Made by a program: the position numbers and the translations under genes
Shown: in pieces, positions 1-8,690 of the stretch
How positions within the stretch are numbered: the first letter of the stretch is position 1
Layout: the number at the start of each line of letters is the position of its first letter
Source of the DNA: Chloroflexota bacterium
GTDB lineage: Bacteria > Chloroflexota > Anaerolineae > JAAYZQ01
Direction: 5' to 3'
Length of the DNA: 64,000 nucleotides
NCBI GenBank assembly: GCA_018606645.1
Contig: JAGVRI010000005.1
Coordinates: forward strand, 179,714-243,713
The notes under the pieces: model-generated
The model's database searches: none
The model's input: only the letters and a program-made list of their open reading frames with translations
Told to the model about the DNA's origin: nothing

Positions 1-374
1 ATCTTGTTGGCGTACCACTCGCCCAGGGCAGCCCAGCGGGCGGAGTTGACAGCAGCGATGGCTTCATAGTCGGGCGCATAGGTGGCTCCCAGGGCGGCCC
101 AGCGGGCGGAGTTGACAGCAGCGATGGCTTCATAGTCGGGCGCGTAGGTGGCCCCCAGGGCAGCCCAGCGGGCGGAGTTGACAGCAGCGATGGCTTCATA
201 GTCGGGCGCATAGGTGGCTCCCAGGGCGGCCCAGCGGGCGGAGCCGGCGTCGATCCCGGCTGCTACCCCGGACGATACCTCTGGCCGGACTGCCGAGATC
301 AGGGCCAGGAAGGTCGCACCCACCAGCACGACGGCCAGCGAAATCAGAGCGATCCGCACGGCCTCCTTGCGCAT
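1..374 (-). CDS. Exported protein with exact 22-residue tandem repeats (5' part only)
   Basis: The minus strand is open from an ATG at 372-374 to the left edge, so only the first 124 codons are present. An SD-like AAAGGAG lies about 7 nt upstream of the ATG. The N-terminus begins MRKEAVRIALISLAVVLVGA, a basic stretch followed by a hydrophobic segment that looks like a signal peptide or anchor. From about residue 44 a 22-residue unit repeats (start SARWAALGATY, then APDYEAIAAVN). The unit occurs three times with identical residues, and a fourth begins but diverges after the first eight (SARWAALGEWYANK). Each unit holds Trp, Tyr and acidic residues and is probably helical. I do not recognise a family. 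The protein is probably exported, with a repeat array as its body. No function is assigned. Confidence 0.75.
   Translation of the reverse strand, partial: MRKEAVRIALISLAVVLVGATFLALISAVRPEVSSGVAAGIDAGSARWAALGATYAPDYEAIAAVNSARWAALGATYAPDYEAIAAVNSARWAALGATYAPDYEAIAAVNSARWAALGEWYANK
31..243. repeat. 66-bp tandem repeat, three full copies plus a partial
   Basis: Units begin at 31, 97, 163 and 229, an exact 66-bp period. The copies differ only at a few synonymous positions, such as GCATAG versus GCGTAG. The period is a multiple of three and the array encodes the 22-residue repeats of the minus-strand gene. Near-identity at DNA level suggests recent unit duplication or gene conversion. Confidence 0.9.
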
Positions 375-510
375 CAGCGATTCTCCTTTGATACTTATCC
401 ACTCCACGCCGACGGTGTTTACTTTGTGACTCATGGTTTCCCCCTTCTGTTGTTCTCTCTCGGGGAGCGACTGCCGCTTTCCCCGTTTCTGAGGCCATTG
501 TACTACACCG

Positions 511-549
511 AGGTGGCGGGGACGTGGTCCAAACGTGGCTCAAACGTGG
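511..549 (+). promoter_or_regulatory. Four 11-bp-phased direct repeats (putative SARP operator)
   Basis: ACGTGG occurs at 522-527, 533-538 and 544-549, with a one-mismatch copy AGGTGG at 511-516, giving an exact 11-bp phase. The last copy ends 3 bp before the -35 hexamer of the regulator gene at 626. SARP-family activators are known to bind short direct repeats with 11-bp spacing next to the promoter. Autoregulation of the downstream SARP-like gene is therefore inferred. Confidence 0.6.
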
Positions 550-552
550 CGG

Positions 553-581
553 TTGAGTATTTTGCGCTGGTATGGTATAAT
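553..581 (+). promoter_or_regulatory. Sigma70-type promoter of the SARP-like regulator
   Basis: TTGAGT (553-558), a 17-bp spacer and a perfect TATAAT (576-581). The predicted transcription start is near 588, giving a leader of about 38 nt to the ATG at 626. Confidence 0.75.
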
Positions 582-625
582 ATTCTTGGCAGATTCGCCC
601 CTGGGTTCCTTGCCGTGGAGGGAAG

Positions 626-3600
626 ATGGCGCACCTGGCGGTGTGGTGTCTGGGGCCTTTTCAGGTGGAGCTGGATGGGCAGCCGGTCACGAGCTTCAAG
701 TCGTACAAGGTCCGGGCGCTGCTGGCCTACCTGGCCGTTGAGGTGGACCGGCCCCACCGCCGCGAGGTGTTGGCCGGGCTGTTGTGGCCCGAGTGGCCCG
801 ACCGTGAGGCGCTCAGCAACCTGCGCTACGCCCTCTCCGACCTGCGTCGAGCGATCGGCGACCCCAGTGCGCAGCCTCCCTTCCTGCTCATCACCCGCGA
901 CACGCTCCAGTTCAACGCCGCCAGCGACCATTGGATCGACGTGGCAGCCTTTGCCAAGCTGAGCGATTGTCGAGACACAGCGGGTTTGGCCAAAGCAACT
1001 GTGCTGTATCGGGGCAGCTTTCTGGAGGGCTTTTCCCTCAGCGATAGCGCCCCTTTTGAAGAATGGGTGCTGTTCACCCGGGAGCGGCTGGCCCGTCAGA
1101 TGTCATCGGCACTGCATGAACTAGCGGCTGCTTACGAACAACGGGGCGAGTACGAACAGGCCCAGGCCTGCGCCCGGCGGCAGATCGAGCTCGAGCCATG
1201 GGACGAGAGCGCCCACCAGCAGTTGATGCGCGCCCTTGCTTTGGCAGGCCAGCGCAGCGCGGCCTTGGCCCAGTACGAAACCTGTCGCCGCCTGCTGGCC
1301 GAGGAACTGGGGGTCGAGCCGGCGGCGGAGACGACGCGGTTGTATGAGCAGGTCCGAAATGGAGAGTTGACCGCTCCCGGGCGATTCCCCATTCGTCGTC
1401 CTGCCGTGGCGGCTGCGCCTCCCCCTTTTCTTGATGAAGAACGGCCGGTTGGCGTTGAGAGGCCGGTCTTTGTCGCCCGAGAGCGCGAGTTGGCACGACT
1501 GGGCGGCTACCTCGACAGGGTGTTGGCCGGGCAGGGGCAGGTGGTTTTCGTCACCGGCGATGCCGGCAGCGGCAAGACCGCCCTGCTGCAAGCCTTCGCC
1601 CGGCGCGCCCAAGAAGCTCAATCTGAGCTGGTGGTTGCCTGGGGCAAGGGTAACGCCCATACCGGCGTGGGCGACCCCTACCTGCCGTTTCGCGAAGTGC
1701 TGGGCCTGCTGACCGGAGACGTCGCCGCCCAATGGGCAGCCGGGGCGATGTCTCGGGAGCAGGCGCGGCGACTGTGGCAGTTGCTGCCCTGGACGGTAGA
1801 AGCGATGGTAAGGAGTAGCCCGGACCTGATCGGTCTCTTGGTGCCCGGCGACCCCCTGCTGGAACGTGCTTATGCGATCCGGCCCTGGCCCCTCGAACCG
1901 GGTTTGTTAGGCCGATTGGAGGCTCTCGTGGCACGCCGGGCCACAACTCCCGGCCCCCGCGCCCTAGAGCAGAGCGCCTTATTCGAGCAGTACACGCAAG
2001 TGCTGCACGCGCTGGCAGCCCACCGGCCGCTCCTTCTGGCTGTGGATGACCTGCAGTGGGCCGACAGCGGTTCGCTCCACCTGCTTTTCCACCTGGGAAG
2101 ACATCTGCCAGGCAGCCGCATCCTGCTGGTGGGTGCCTACCGGCCGGCCGAGGTTGTCGTGGGACGCCCCGCCCTTATCCTGACCAGGAGCGCGGAATCG
2201 GCAGACGATGCCCCCCTACGAGAACGGCATCCCCTGGAGCCCATCGTCCACGAGTTCACGCGCACCTTCGGCGACATTCAGATCGACCTGGACCGGGTGG
2301 AAGGGCGCCGGTTTGTCGATGCCCTGCTCGACAGCGAGCCCAACTGCCTGGGAGATCCGTTCCGCGTGGCCCTTCATCAGCATACGCGGGGGCATCCTCT
2401 CTTTACCATCGAGCTGCTGCGTGGCATCCAGGAGCGCGGGGAACTGGTGCGGGATGCCGATGGGTGCTGGATCGAGGGGCCAGCGCTCGATTGGGAGACT
2501 CTGCCGGCCCGAGTGGAGGCGGTGGCTGCAGAGCGGATCGGTCGCTTGCCGCAGGGTCTTCGGGATCTGCTGACCGTCGCCAGCGTGGAAGGGGAGACCT
2601 TTACCGCCGAGGTCGTGGCCCGGGTACAAAATGTCAGCGAGCGGCAGACCGTTCGCAGTCTGAGCGAGACACTGGATAGACAACACCGCCTGGTCAGCGC
2701 TCATGGCATCCAGCGGCTGGGCAACCAACGGCTGTCCCGTTACCGCTTCCGGCACATCCTCTTCCAAAAGTACCTGTATGGCAGCCTGGACCCGGCGGAA
2801 CGGGCGTATCTGCACGAGCAAGTCGGGACGGTGCTGGAAGAGCTGTACCCAGCTCCAGAAATCGCAGATATTGCGGTTCAGTTAGCATGGCACTTTGAAG
2901 AAGCAGGGATCGCAGAGAAGGCGATCCATTATCTGCAACTGGCCGGGGCGAGGGCCGTACAATTGTCCGCATATCAGGAGGGCGCCGCCCACCTGGCCCG
3001 AGGACTGGCTCTGCTCATGACCCTGCCCGATTCTCCCGAGCGCGATCGGCGGGCGCTTGCTGTGCATCTGACACGCGGTATAGCCTTGCAGGGCATCTAT
3101 GGCACATACTCCCTGGCCATGAAAGAAGCCTACCTGCAAGCACGTGAACTGTGCCAAAAGACAGGGGATCTGTCTCGGTTGTGCCAGGTACTAGGCGAGC
3201 TGGCGACGCATCACTATGTCCGGGCCGAGCATCAGCAAGCGCGCGAGTTTGCCGAACAAGCCGTCAGGGTCGCGCGGGGTGCCGGAGACCCACTCCTGGT
3301 CGCACTCAGCCACTGGTATCTGGGCTTCGTTTTGCTCAGCCTCGGCGAATATGCGATGGCCCGGGACTACCTTGAGGAAGAGATTGCCCTCTACGACCCT
3401 CAGCGGCACCATTCTTTCTTCGTACTCTTTCGTGGGTCAGACCCGGGAGTGAGTGCCCTGGCCTATTCCGCTTGTACCCTGTGGTGCCTGGGCTATCCTG
3501 AACAGGCCATGGCACGCAGCCAGGAGGCGTTGGGCCTAGCGCGAGCGCTGGGCCATCCCTTTACGCTGGCGGATGTCCTGTGCTACGCCGGCTGTATGCA

Positions 3601-4204
3601 CAGCGACCTGCGCCAGGATGCACCCGCGCTCGCAGATTATGCCCAGGAAATGATGCAATTGTCGAAGGGAAAGGTCCCTGTCTGGTTGCCGTGGGCAAAG
3701 CGCTATTGGGGAGGGGCGCTGACGATGATGGGGCGGTTTCAGGAAGGGATCGCGCTCCTGCGCGAGGTCATTGCGACTAGCCTGCCTAGAGGGGAGCGAT
3801 GTTATCTCTCAGAAGCATTTTGCTCCATCGCCAGGGCTCAGGCCGCCGCCGGCAACTCGGAGGAAGGCCTGAGCACGATCGCCCAGGCGCTCGCGTTTGT
3901 GGACGAAACCGATGAGCGCTTCCTGGAAGCCGAGTTATACCGGCTCCAGGGTGAGTTGCTGCTCATGCAGGGCCGCCAGGCGGAAGCGGAAGCCAGCCTC
4001 CATCAGGCCATCCAGGTTGCCCGGTGCCAGCAGGCCAGGTCGTGGGAGTTGCGGGCCACGACCAACCTGGCCCGCCTGTGGCAGATGCAAGGCAAGAGGG
4101 ACGAGGCCCGCCAGGCACTGGCTCAGATATACAGCTGGTTTACCGAGGGGTTTGACACCCCCGATTTACAGGAGGCCAGGGCGCTGCTCGACGAACTGGC
4201 GTAG
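626..4204 (+). CDS. SARP/BTAD-family transcriptional regulator with AAA ATPase and TPR domains
   Basis: A 1192-residue regulator. Residues 1-90 form a winged-helix OmpR-like DNA-binding domain and about 95-240 a bacterial transcriptional activator (BTAD) domain. A STAND-like ATPase follows, with Walker A GDAGSGKT near residue 312 and Walker B LLLAVDDLQWAD near 470. The C-terminal third is a run of helical TPR-like repeats. This is the AfsR/large-LuxR architecture, in which ATP binding and a TPR sensor gate DNA binding. An SD (GGAGG at 617-621) sits just upstream of the ATG. The 11-bp direct repeats overlapping its promoter suggest self-control. No biosynthetic cluster adjoins it, so its targets are unknown. 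Family assignment is firm; role beyond transcriptional activation is inference. Confidence 0.9.
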   Translation: MAHLAVWCLGPFQVELDGQPVTSFKSYKVRALLAYLAVEVDRPHRREVLAGLLWPEWPDREALSNLRYALSDLRRAIGDPSAQPPFLLITRDTLQFNAASDHWIDVAAFAKLSDCRDTAGLAKATVLYRGSFLEGFSLSDSAPFEEWVLFTRERLARQMSSALHELAAAYEQRGEYEQAQACARRQIELEPWDESAHQQLMRALALAGQRSAALAQYETCRRLLAEELGVEPAAETTRLYEQVRNGELTAPGRFPIRRPAVAAAPPPFLDEERPVGVERPVFVARERELARLGGYLDRVLAGQGQVVFVTGDAGSGKTALLQAFARRAQEAQSELVVAWGKGNAHTGVGDPYLPFREVLGLLTGDVAAQWAAGAMSREQARRLWQLLPWTVEAMVRSSPDLIGLLVPGDPLLERAYAIRPWPLEPGLLGRLEALVARRATTPGPRALEQSALFEQYTQVLHALAAHRPLLLAVDDLQWADSGSLHLLFHLGRHLPGSRILLVGAYRPAEVVVGRPALILTRSAESADDAPLRERHPLEPIVHEFTRTFGDIQIDLDRVEGRRFVDALLDSEPNCLGDPFRVALHQHTRGHPLFTIELLRGIQERGELVRDADGCWIEGPALDWETLPARVEAVAAERIGRLPQGLRDLLTVASVEGETFTAEVVARVQNVSERQTVRSLSETLDRQHRLVSAHGIQRLGNQRLSRYRFRHILFQKYLYGSLDPAERAYLHEQVGTVLEELYPAPEIADIAVQLAWHFEEAGIAEKAIHYLQLAGARAVQLSAYQEGAAHLARGLALLMTLPDSPERDRRALAVHLTRGIALQGIYGTYSLAMKEAYLQARELCQKTGDLSRLCQVLGELATHHYVRAEHQQAREFAEQAVRVARGAGDPLLVALSHWYLGFVLLSLGEYAMARDYLEEEIALYDPQRHHSFFVLFRGSDPGVSALAYSACTLWCLGYPEQAMARSQEALGLARALGHPFTLADVLCYAGCMHSDLRQDAPALADYAQEMMQLSKGKVPVWLPWAKRYWGGALTMMGRFQEGIALLREVIATSLPRGERCYLSEAFCSIARAQAAAGNSEEGLSTIAQALAFVDETDERFLEAELYRLQGELLLMQGRQAEAEASLHQAIQVARCQQARSWELRATTNLARLWQMQGKRDEARQALAQIYSWFTEGFDTPDLQEARALLDELA

Positions 4205-4270
4205 GCTGTCCTGTCGGTCCACATGAACATTTGGCTTGACACAACCGATGGGCTGCCCTGCTTTCCTTCT

Positions 4271-4298
4271 TTGACAACTCCCCCTTTTGTGTTAGAAT
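4271..4298 (+). promoter_or_regulatory. Promoter of the RNase Z gene, leaderless geometry
   Basis: TTGACA (4271-4276), a 16-bp spacer and TAGAAT (4293-4298). Only six bases separate the -10 from the ATG at 4305, so the predicted transcription start coincides with the start codon. No SD is possible, which implies a leaderless mRNA. Confidence 0.7.
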
Positions 4299-4304
4299 GG
4301 CCGT

Positions 4305-5249
4305 ATGTTTGAACTGGTCTTTCTCGGCACCTCAGCCTCGGCCCCCTCCATCCGGCGTGGTTTGCCCGCGGCCATGGTCATGTACAACGAGTACCGCTTC
4401 TTGATCGATTGCGGGGAGGGCACCCAACGCCAACTGCTGCGCAGCGGCCTCGGTTTCCGCCGCCTGGACAAGATCCTGTTGACCCACGGTCACCTGGACC
4501 ACATCCTGGGGCTGGCCGGGCTGGCTTCGACCTTTGCCCGCTGGGAGATGATCGACGAGATGGAGATCTATGGCGGCAAGTGGGCGTTGGACCGGGTCGA
4601 GGCGCTGATGCGCGTCGTCTTTGGGCCAACTCGTCCCCCGATCCGGCTGCGGCTGATCGACCTGAAACCGGGGGTGTTCCTGGAGGATGATTCGTTTCAA
4701 CTTGCTGCCTTCCCCGTCACCCACCGCGGCCCCGATAACTTTGGGTTCATCTTTCAGGAAAAGGCTCGTCGCCCCTTTCTGGTCGAAAAGGCCGAAGCAC
4801 TGGGGGTGCCGGCTGGCCCGGAACGGGCACGGCTGGTGCGCGGCCAGACGGTGACCCTGCGCGATGGCCGGGTCATCCGCCCCGATGATGTCCTGGGACC
4901 GCCTCGTCCCGGTACCAAGTTCGTGTTTGTCGGCGATGCCTCACAAACCGAAGATCTGATCGAACCGGTGTGGGAGGCCGATGCACTGGCGATTGAGGGG
5001 ACCTATACCACGCTTGAGGCGGATGTGGCCCGCGAGTTCGGGCACCTCACCGCCCGGCAGGCGGCTGAACTGGCTGCCAGGGCCGGGGTGCGAGCCTTGA
5101 TTTTGCATCACATCTCCCGCCGCTACTCCGAGCGCGAGATCCTGGAGGAGGCGACACCGGTTTTCCCCAACACCTTTGTCGCCCGTGACCTGGACCACTG
5201 GCAGATCCGGCGCGACGCCCCCCTGGTCAAGGTGGAACGGGAGGGATGA
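4305..5249 (+). CDS. rnz: Ribonuclease Z (tRNA 3'-end processing, metallo-beta-lactamase fold)
   Basis: A 314-residue metallo-beta-lactamase-fold nuclease, close to the usual short RNase Z length. It carries the zinc motif HGHLDH at residues 61-66, the N-terminal LGTSASAPS strand and [11 protein letters not shown]. It also has FVGDAS in the middle and a C-terminal [11 protein letters not shown]...[10 protein letters not shown] segment typical of bacterial RNase Z. The enzyme cuts 3' trailers from pre-tRNAs lacking an encoded CCA. That fits the tRNA-Sec gene in this window, which lacks CCA. The promoter lies directly against the start codon. It converges with the Trm112-like gene downstream across 32 bp. 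Confidence 0.9.
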   Translation: MFELVFLGTSASAPSIRRGLPAAMVMYNEYRFLIDCGEGTQRQLLRSGLGFRRLDKILLTHGHLDHILGLAGLASTFARWEMIDEMEIYGGKWALDRVEALMRVVFGPTRPPIRLRLIDLKPGVFLEDDSFQLAAFPVTHRGPDNFGFIFQEKARRPFLVEKAEALGVPAGPERARLVRGQTVTLRDGRVIRPDDVLGPPRPGTKFVFVGDASQTEDLIEPVWEADALAIEGTYTTLEADVAREFGHLTARQAAELAARAGVRALILHHISRRYSEREILEEATPVFPNTFVARDLDHWQIRRDAPLVKVEREG

Positions 5250-5281
5250 GAGAGCCCCGGCTCGTCGGCTCCCCGCCGATT

Positions 5282-5521
5282 TCACTCCCTTGGCTCTCCC
5301 AGTTGTTCGACCGGCACATGGATATATCGATCACCGATCTCGATGAGCATCCGCGGGATATCTTCAATGATCGGATACTTGCGACCGCAGTCTGGTTCCT
5401 GGCAGACCAGCCATACCCCTCGGATCAGCTCCAGCCGGCCCGGATCGTCGCCTGGTTTGCGGGTCGGACCACTGACACAGGCCGGGCACCGCAAGATCTT
5501 GAGTAATTCTTCACTGACCAT
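5282..5521 (-). CDS. Trm112-family zinc-ribbon protein (UPF0434-like)
   Basis: A 79-residue protein starting MVSEELLKILRCPAC. It has a CPAC pair near residue 12 and a second Cys (EPDCGRKYPI) near residue 45, followed by the hydrophobic DIPRML segment seen in Trm112/YcaR-type proteins. Eukaryotic and archaeal Trm112 is a zinc-binding activator of methyltransferases. The bacterial family is mostly uncharacterised, so a methyltransferase-partner role is only a possibility. The gene has its own promoter on the minus strand and converges with rnz. Length fits the family, being slightly longer than the usual 60 residues because the linker between the two zinc-binding halves is extended. Confidence 0.75.
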   Translation of the reverse strand: MVSEELLKILRCPACVSGPTRKPGDDPGRLELIRGVWLVCQEPDCGRKYPIIEDIPRMLIEIGDRYIHVPVEQLGEPRE

Positions 5522-5554
5522 GCTCTGCCTCTCGAATGAGATAATGACGCCCCG

Positions 5555-5584
5555 ATTATATCATGGGTTGCACTGCGGAAGCAA
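5555..5584 (-). promoter_or_regulatory. Promoter of the Trm112-like gene
   Basis: On the minus strand TTGCTT (5579-5584), an 18-bp spacer and a perfect TATAAT (5555-5560). The leader to the ATG at 5521 is about 27 nt. Confidence 0.6.
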
Positions 5585-5694
5585 AAGAACTTTTGGATCG
5601 CGGAGGTACGGCGTCCGCACTCCTTAGGGGCGGGGGAACCTGGCACGGGGTTGGACCGTCTTACAAATAGTCGGTTGGAGGGAATAGAGGGAGT

Positions 5695-8568
5695 ATGAAC
5701 CAACGGGAGCGAGGAACATATCGGCAAGGGTTCGCCAGCCGGCAAGGCTATCCGTCAGGGCGCCCACGCCAGGGCCAGCCGCAGGGCTATCCACAACGCC
5801 AGCCGGCCTATCCCTACTATGTTCCACCGCCTCCACCAGGCCCTCCGCCCCGTCCCGGTGGCTACGAGCGGGGGTCTTCGTTCTCCACCGCCCTTGTTGT
5901 GGCTCTGGTGGTCTGCATCCTGTTCCTGGTCGTCGCCTGTGCGGTGGTGGCGGCCTATGCGGCGATTGCGGCCGATCTTCCTTCGCCCGAGGCATTGCGC
6001 GGCCGTTCGGCTCCCTTTATCAGCACGCGCATCTATGACCGCAACGGCCACCTGCTGTACGAGATCTTTGACCCCCAGGGGGGACGGCGTACCTTGGTGC
6101 CGTACGAGCAGATCTCGCCCCATCTGATCAATGCTACCGTTGCCGTGGAAGACAGCCGCTTCTGGCTCCATCCTGGGATTGATCCCATCGGTATCCTCCG
6201 TGCCGTGCTTCAGAACGTCGAAGAGGGCCAAGTCGTCTCGGGCGCCAGCACCATCCCGCAGCAACTGGTCCGCTTGGTGCTCCTCTCGCCCGAGGAGCGC
6301 ACCGAAGTGACCTTGCGGCGCAAGATCCGCGAGGCGGTACTGGCCTCGGAGGTGAGCCGTCGCTATTCCAAGACCGAGATCCTGGAGATCTATCTCAACG
6401 AGATCAACTATGGCAACCTGGCGTATGGCATCGAAGCGGCCGCCGAGACCTATTTCGGCAAGGAGGCCAAGGATCTTACTCTGGCCGAGGCCGCTTTGCT
6501 GGCCGGATTACCGCAGGCGCCGGCTTACTGGGACCCTTACACCAACTGGGAAGGGGCCAAGCGTCGCCAGGCGGTGGTTCTCGATCGGATGGTCGAGGAA
6601 GGCTATATCAGCCACGCCGAGGCCGAGGCCGCCAAGGCCGAGGAACTGGTGCTCCGACCACGGCGATTGGATATCGAGGCGCCTCACTTTGTCACGTGGG
6701 TCCAGCAGTTGCTGGAGCAACGGTATGGCGCGGCCGTCCTCTACCGCAGCGGCCTCCGCGTCACCACCACCCTCGACTCGCAGTTGCAGGCCATCGCCCA
6801 GCAGGAGGCCCAGGCTCACCTGGCCACGCTGAAAGGCCAGCACGCCACCAACGCTGCACTGGTCGCTCTCAAGCCGGATACTGGAGAGATTCTGGCCATG
6901 CTGGGCAGCGCCGATTTTTACAACGAATCGATCTCGGGGCAGGTGAACGTGGCCCTCCGGCCCCGACAACCTGGCTCGGCCATCAAACCGGTGACCTACG
7001 TCACTGCCTTTGAGAAGGGTTGGACGCCGGCCACTCTGATCTGGGATATCACCACCGAGTTTACCGATGGGGCCGGTCGGCCCTACATCCCCAAGAACTA
7101 TGACGGCAAGGAGCACGGTCCGGTTTTGGTGCGGCAGGCGCTGGCCCAGTCGCTGAACATTCCGGCGGTCAAAACCCTGCAATTTGTGGGATTGCCGGCC
7201 ATGCTCGATACCGCCCGGCGGCTGGGGATCACCACCCTCACCCGTCCCGACTATGGGTTGAGCTTGACACTGGGAGGTGGGGAGGTCACGTTGCTGGAAC
7301 TGACCGGCGCCTATGCGGTATTTGCCAACGGCGGGCGGCGAGTGCCGCCGGTCGCCATCCTGCGTATTGAGGACCTGTCTGGCCGGGTGCTGGAAGAGTA
7401 CCAGCCGCCGCCTGGAGACCAGGTGATCAGCCCACAGCATGCCTATCTGATCACCGATATCTTGTCGGACAATCAGGCGCGGGCGCCGATCTTTGGCGCC
7501 AACAGCGCCTTGAAACTCTCCCGACCGGCTGCGGCCAAGACCGGGACCACCGACGACTACCGCGATGCCTGGACGATCGGCTACACACCGGATCTGGTGA
7601 CCGGGGTGTGGGTGGGCAACGCCGACAACTCGCCGATGAAGCAGTTGGCTGGTGCGCGGGGGGCGGCTCCGATCTGGCACAACTTTATGGAAAAGGCCCT
7701 GGCCGGCCAGCCGGCCCGTCAGTTCCCGCGCCCCGACGGGATCGAGGAGATCGAGATCAGCGCCGACTCTGGTTCGCTGCCCAGCCCGGCCTGTCCTCCC
7801 GACCGTCGCCGCATCGAGATCTTTGCCGCCGGTCAGGGGCCGCTGGGTCCCGAATATGACTTTCATCAGTTCGTGCGAATTGACCGTACGACCGGAGCGC
7901 GAGCCACCGAATATTGCCCTCCTGAGGTCGTGGAGGAGCGATACTTCTATGTGCTGCCTGGCGAGGAGGGCCGGCGATGGGCCGAGCGACAGGGGATCCC
8001 TCAACCGCCGGCCGAGTTTTGTCCACTCCACACTGGACCCGCCCAGGTGTCCATCTTCCAGCCCCTACCGGGCGAAACGGTTTCCCAGGAGGTCTATATC
8101 GTCGGTCGCGCCAACCTGCCGAACTTTAGCCATTACGTCGTCGAATATGGCGAAGGTCAGGACCCCATCGGCTGGGGGTGGGTGGCCGGGCCGATCTATA
8201 GCCCGGTCGATAGCGGTCTGCTGGCGGTGTGGGATGTGCGGGGATTGGCCGATCGCGATTATACGCTGCGCGTCGTGGTCTATGACACCCTGGGCAACGG
8301 CTTTGAGGCGCGGACATGGGTCTGGGTGCAGAACCCGATCCCGACCGAGACCCCTATGCCTACCTGGACGCCGACCCTCGAGCCCACCTGGACACCCATA
8401 CCGACCGAGACTCCCTGGCCCACCGAAACTCCCCGGCCCACCGACACCCCCTGGCCGACGGACACCCCGTGGCCGACCGATACGCCGACCCCGATCCCGT
8501 CTGACACGGCGATACCTTTCCCCACCTGGACGCCGCCGATCACCGGCACGGTGATCCCCACCCCCTGA
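5695..8568 (+). CDS. Class A penicillin-binding protein (PBP1A family)
   Basis: A 957-residue bifunctional peptidoglycan synthase. A Pro/Gln/Tyr-rich cytoplasmic tail (1-60) precedes one membrane segment (about 63-92). The GT51 transglycosylase domain has the catalytic Glu in VEDSRFW at residue 152. The transpeptidase domain has Ser428 in PGSAIKP, an SLN triad in AQSLNIP and KTGTT at 615. After residue about 780 comes a small beta-rich domain, then a roughly 70-residue tail of TPxxTxTP repeats, presumably an extracytoplasmic spacer in the wall. An AG-rich SD (GAGGGAGT) sits before the ATG. The Thr/Pro tail is not part of the standard PBP1A fold and is shared in style with other exported proteins here. 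Confidence 0.92.
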   Translation: MNQRERGTYRQGFASRQGYPSGRPRQGQPQGYPQRQPAYPYYVPPPPPGPPPRPGGYERGSSFSTALVVALVVCILFLVVACAVVAAYAAIAADLPSPEALRGRSAPFISTRIYDRNGHLLYEIFDPQGGRRTLVPYEQISPHLINATVAVEDSRFWLHPGIDPIGILRAVLQNVEEGQVVSGASTIPQQLVRLVLLSPEERTEVTLRRKIREAVLASEVSRRYSKTEILEIYLNEINYGNLAYGIEAAAETYFGKEAKDLTLAEAALLAGLPQAPAYWDPYTNWEGAKRRQAVVLDRMVEEGYISHAEAEAAKAEELVLRPRRLDIEAPHFVTWVQQLLEQRYGAAVLYRSGLRVTTTLDSQLQAIAQQEAQAHLATLKGQHATNAALVALKPDTGEILAMLGSADFYNESISGQVNVALRPRQPGSAIKPVTYVTAFEKGWTPATLIWDITTEFTDGAGRPYIPKNYDGKEHGPVLVRQALAQSLNIPAVKTLQFVGLPAMLDTARRLGITTLTRPDYGLSLTLGGGEVTLLELTGAYAVFANGGRRVPPVAILRIEDLSGRVLEEYQPPPGDQVISPQHAYLITDILSDNQARAPIFGANSALKLSRPAAAKTGTTDDYRDAWTIGYTPDLVTGVWVGNADNSPMKQLAGARGAAPIWHNFMEKALAGQPARQFPRPDGIEEIEISADSGSLPSPACPPDRRRIEIFAAGQGPLGPEYDFHQFVRIDRTTGARATEYCPPEVVEERYFYVLPGEEGRRWAERQGIPQPPAEFCPLHTGPAQVSIFQPLPGETVSQEVYIVGRANLPNFSHYVVEYGEGQDPIGWGWVAGPIYSPVDSGLLAVWDVRGLADRDYTLRVVVYDTLGNGFEARTWVWVQNPIPTETPMPTWTPTLEPTWTPIPTETPWPTETPRPTDTPWPTDTPWPTDTPTPIPSDTAIPFPTWTPPITGTVIPTP

Positions 8569-8629
8569 GATGTTGCAAGCTCCCACGTCCCCTCGGGGCG
8601 GGCGATGTGGTCCGTTCCCCTTCGCCGGT

Positions 8630-8658
8630 TTGCGAATCGGTCGAAACGATAGTATAAT
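8630..8658 (+). promoter_or_regulatory. Promoter upstream of the GNAT-like gene
   Basis: TTGCGA (8630-8635), 17-bp spacer, TATAAT (8653-8658). The predicted start is near 8665, 26-35 nt before the candidate start codons at 8691 and 8700. Confidence 0.7.
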
Positions 8659-8690
8659 GATATCGGGCTCGATCTCGATGACACAAATGA

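Noticed and set aside
31..243. CRISPR array
   Set aside because: Units are contiguous 66-bp tandem repeats without spacers and are in frame with a coding sequence.
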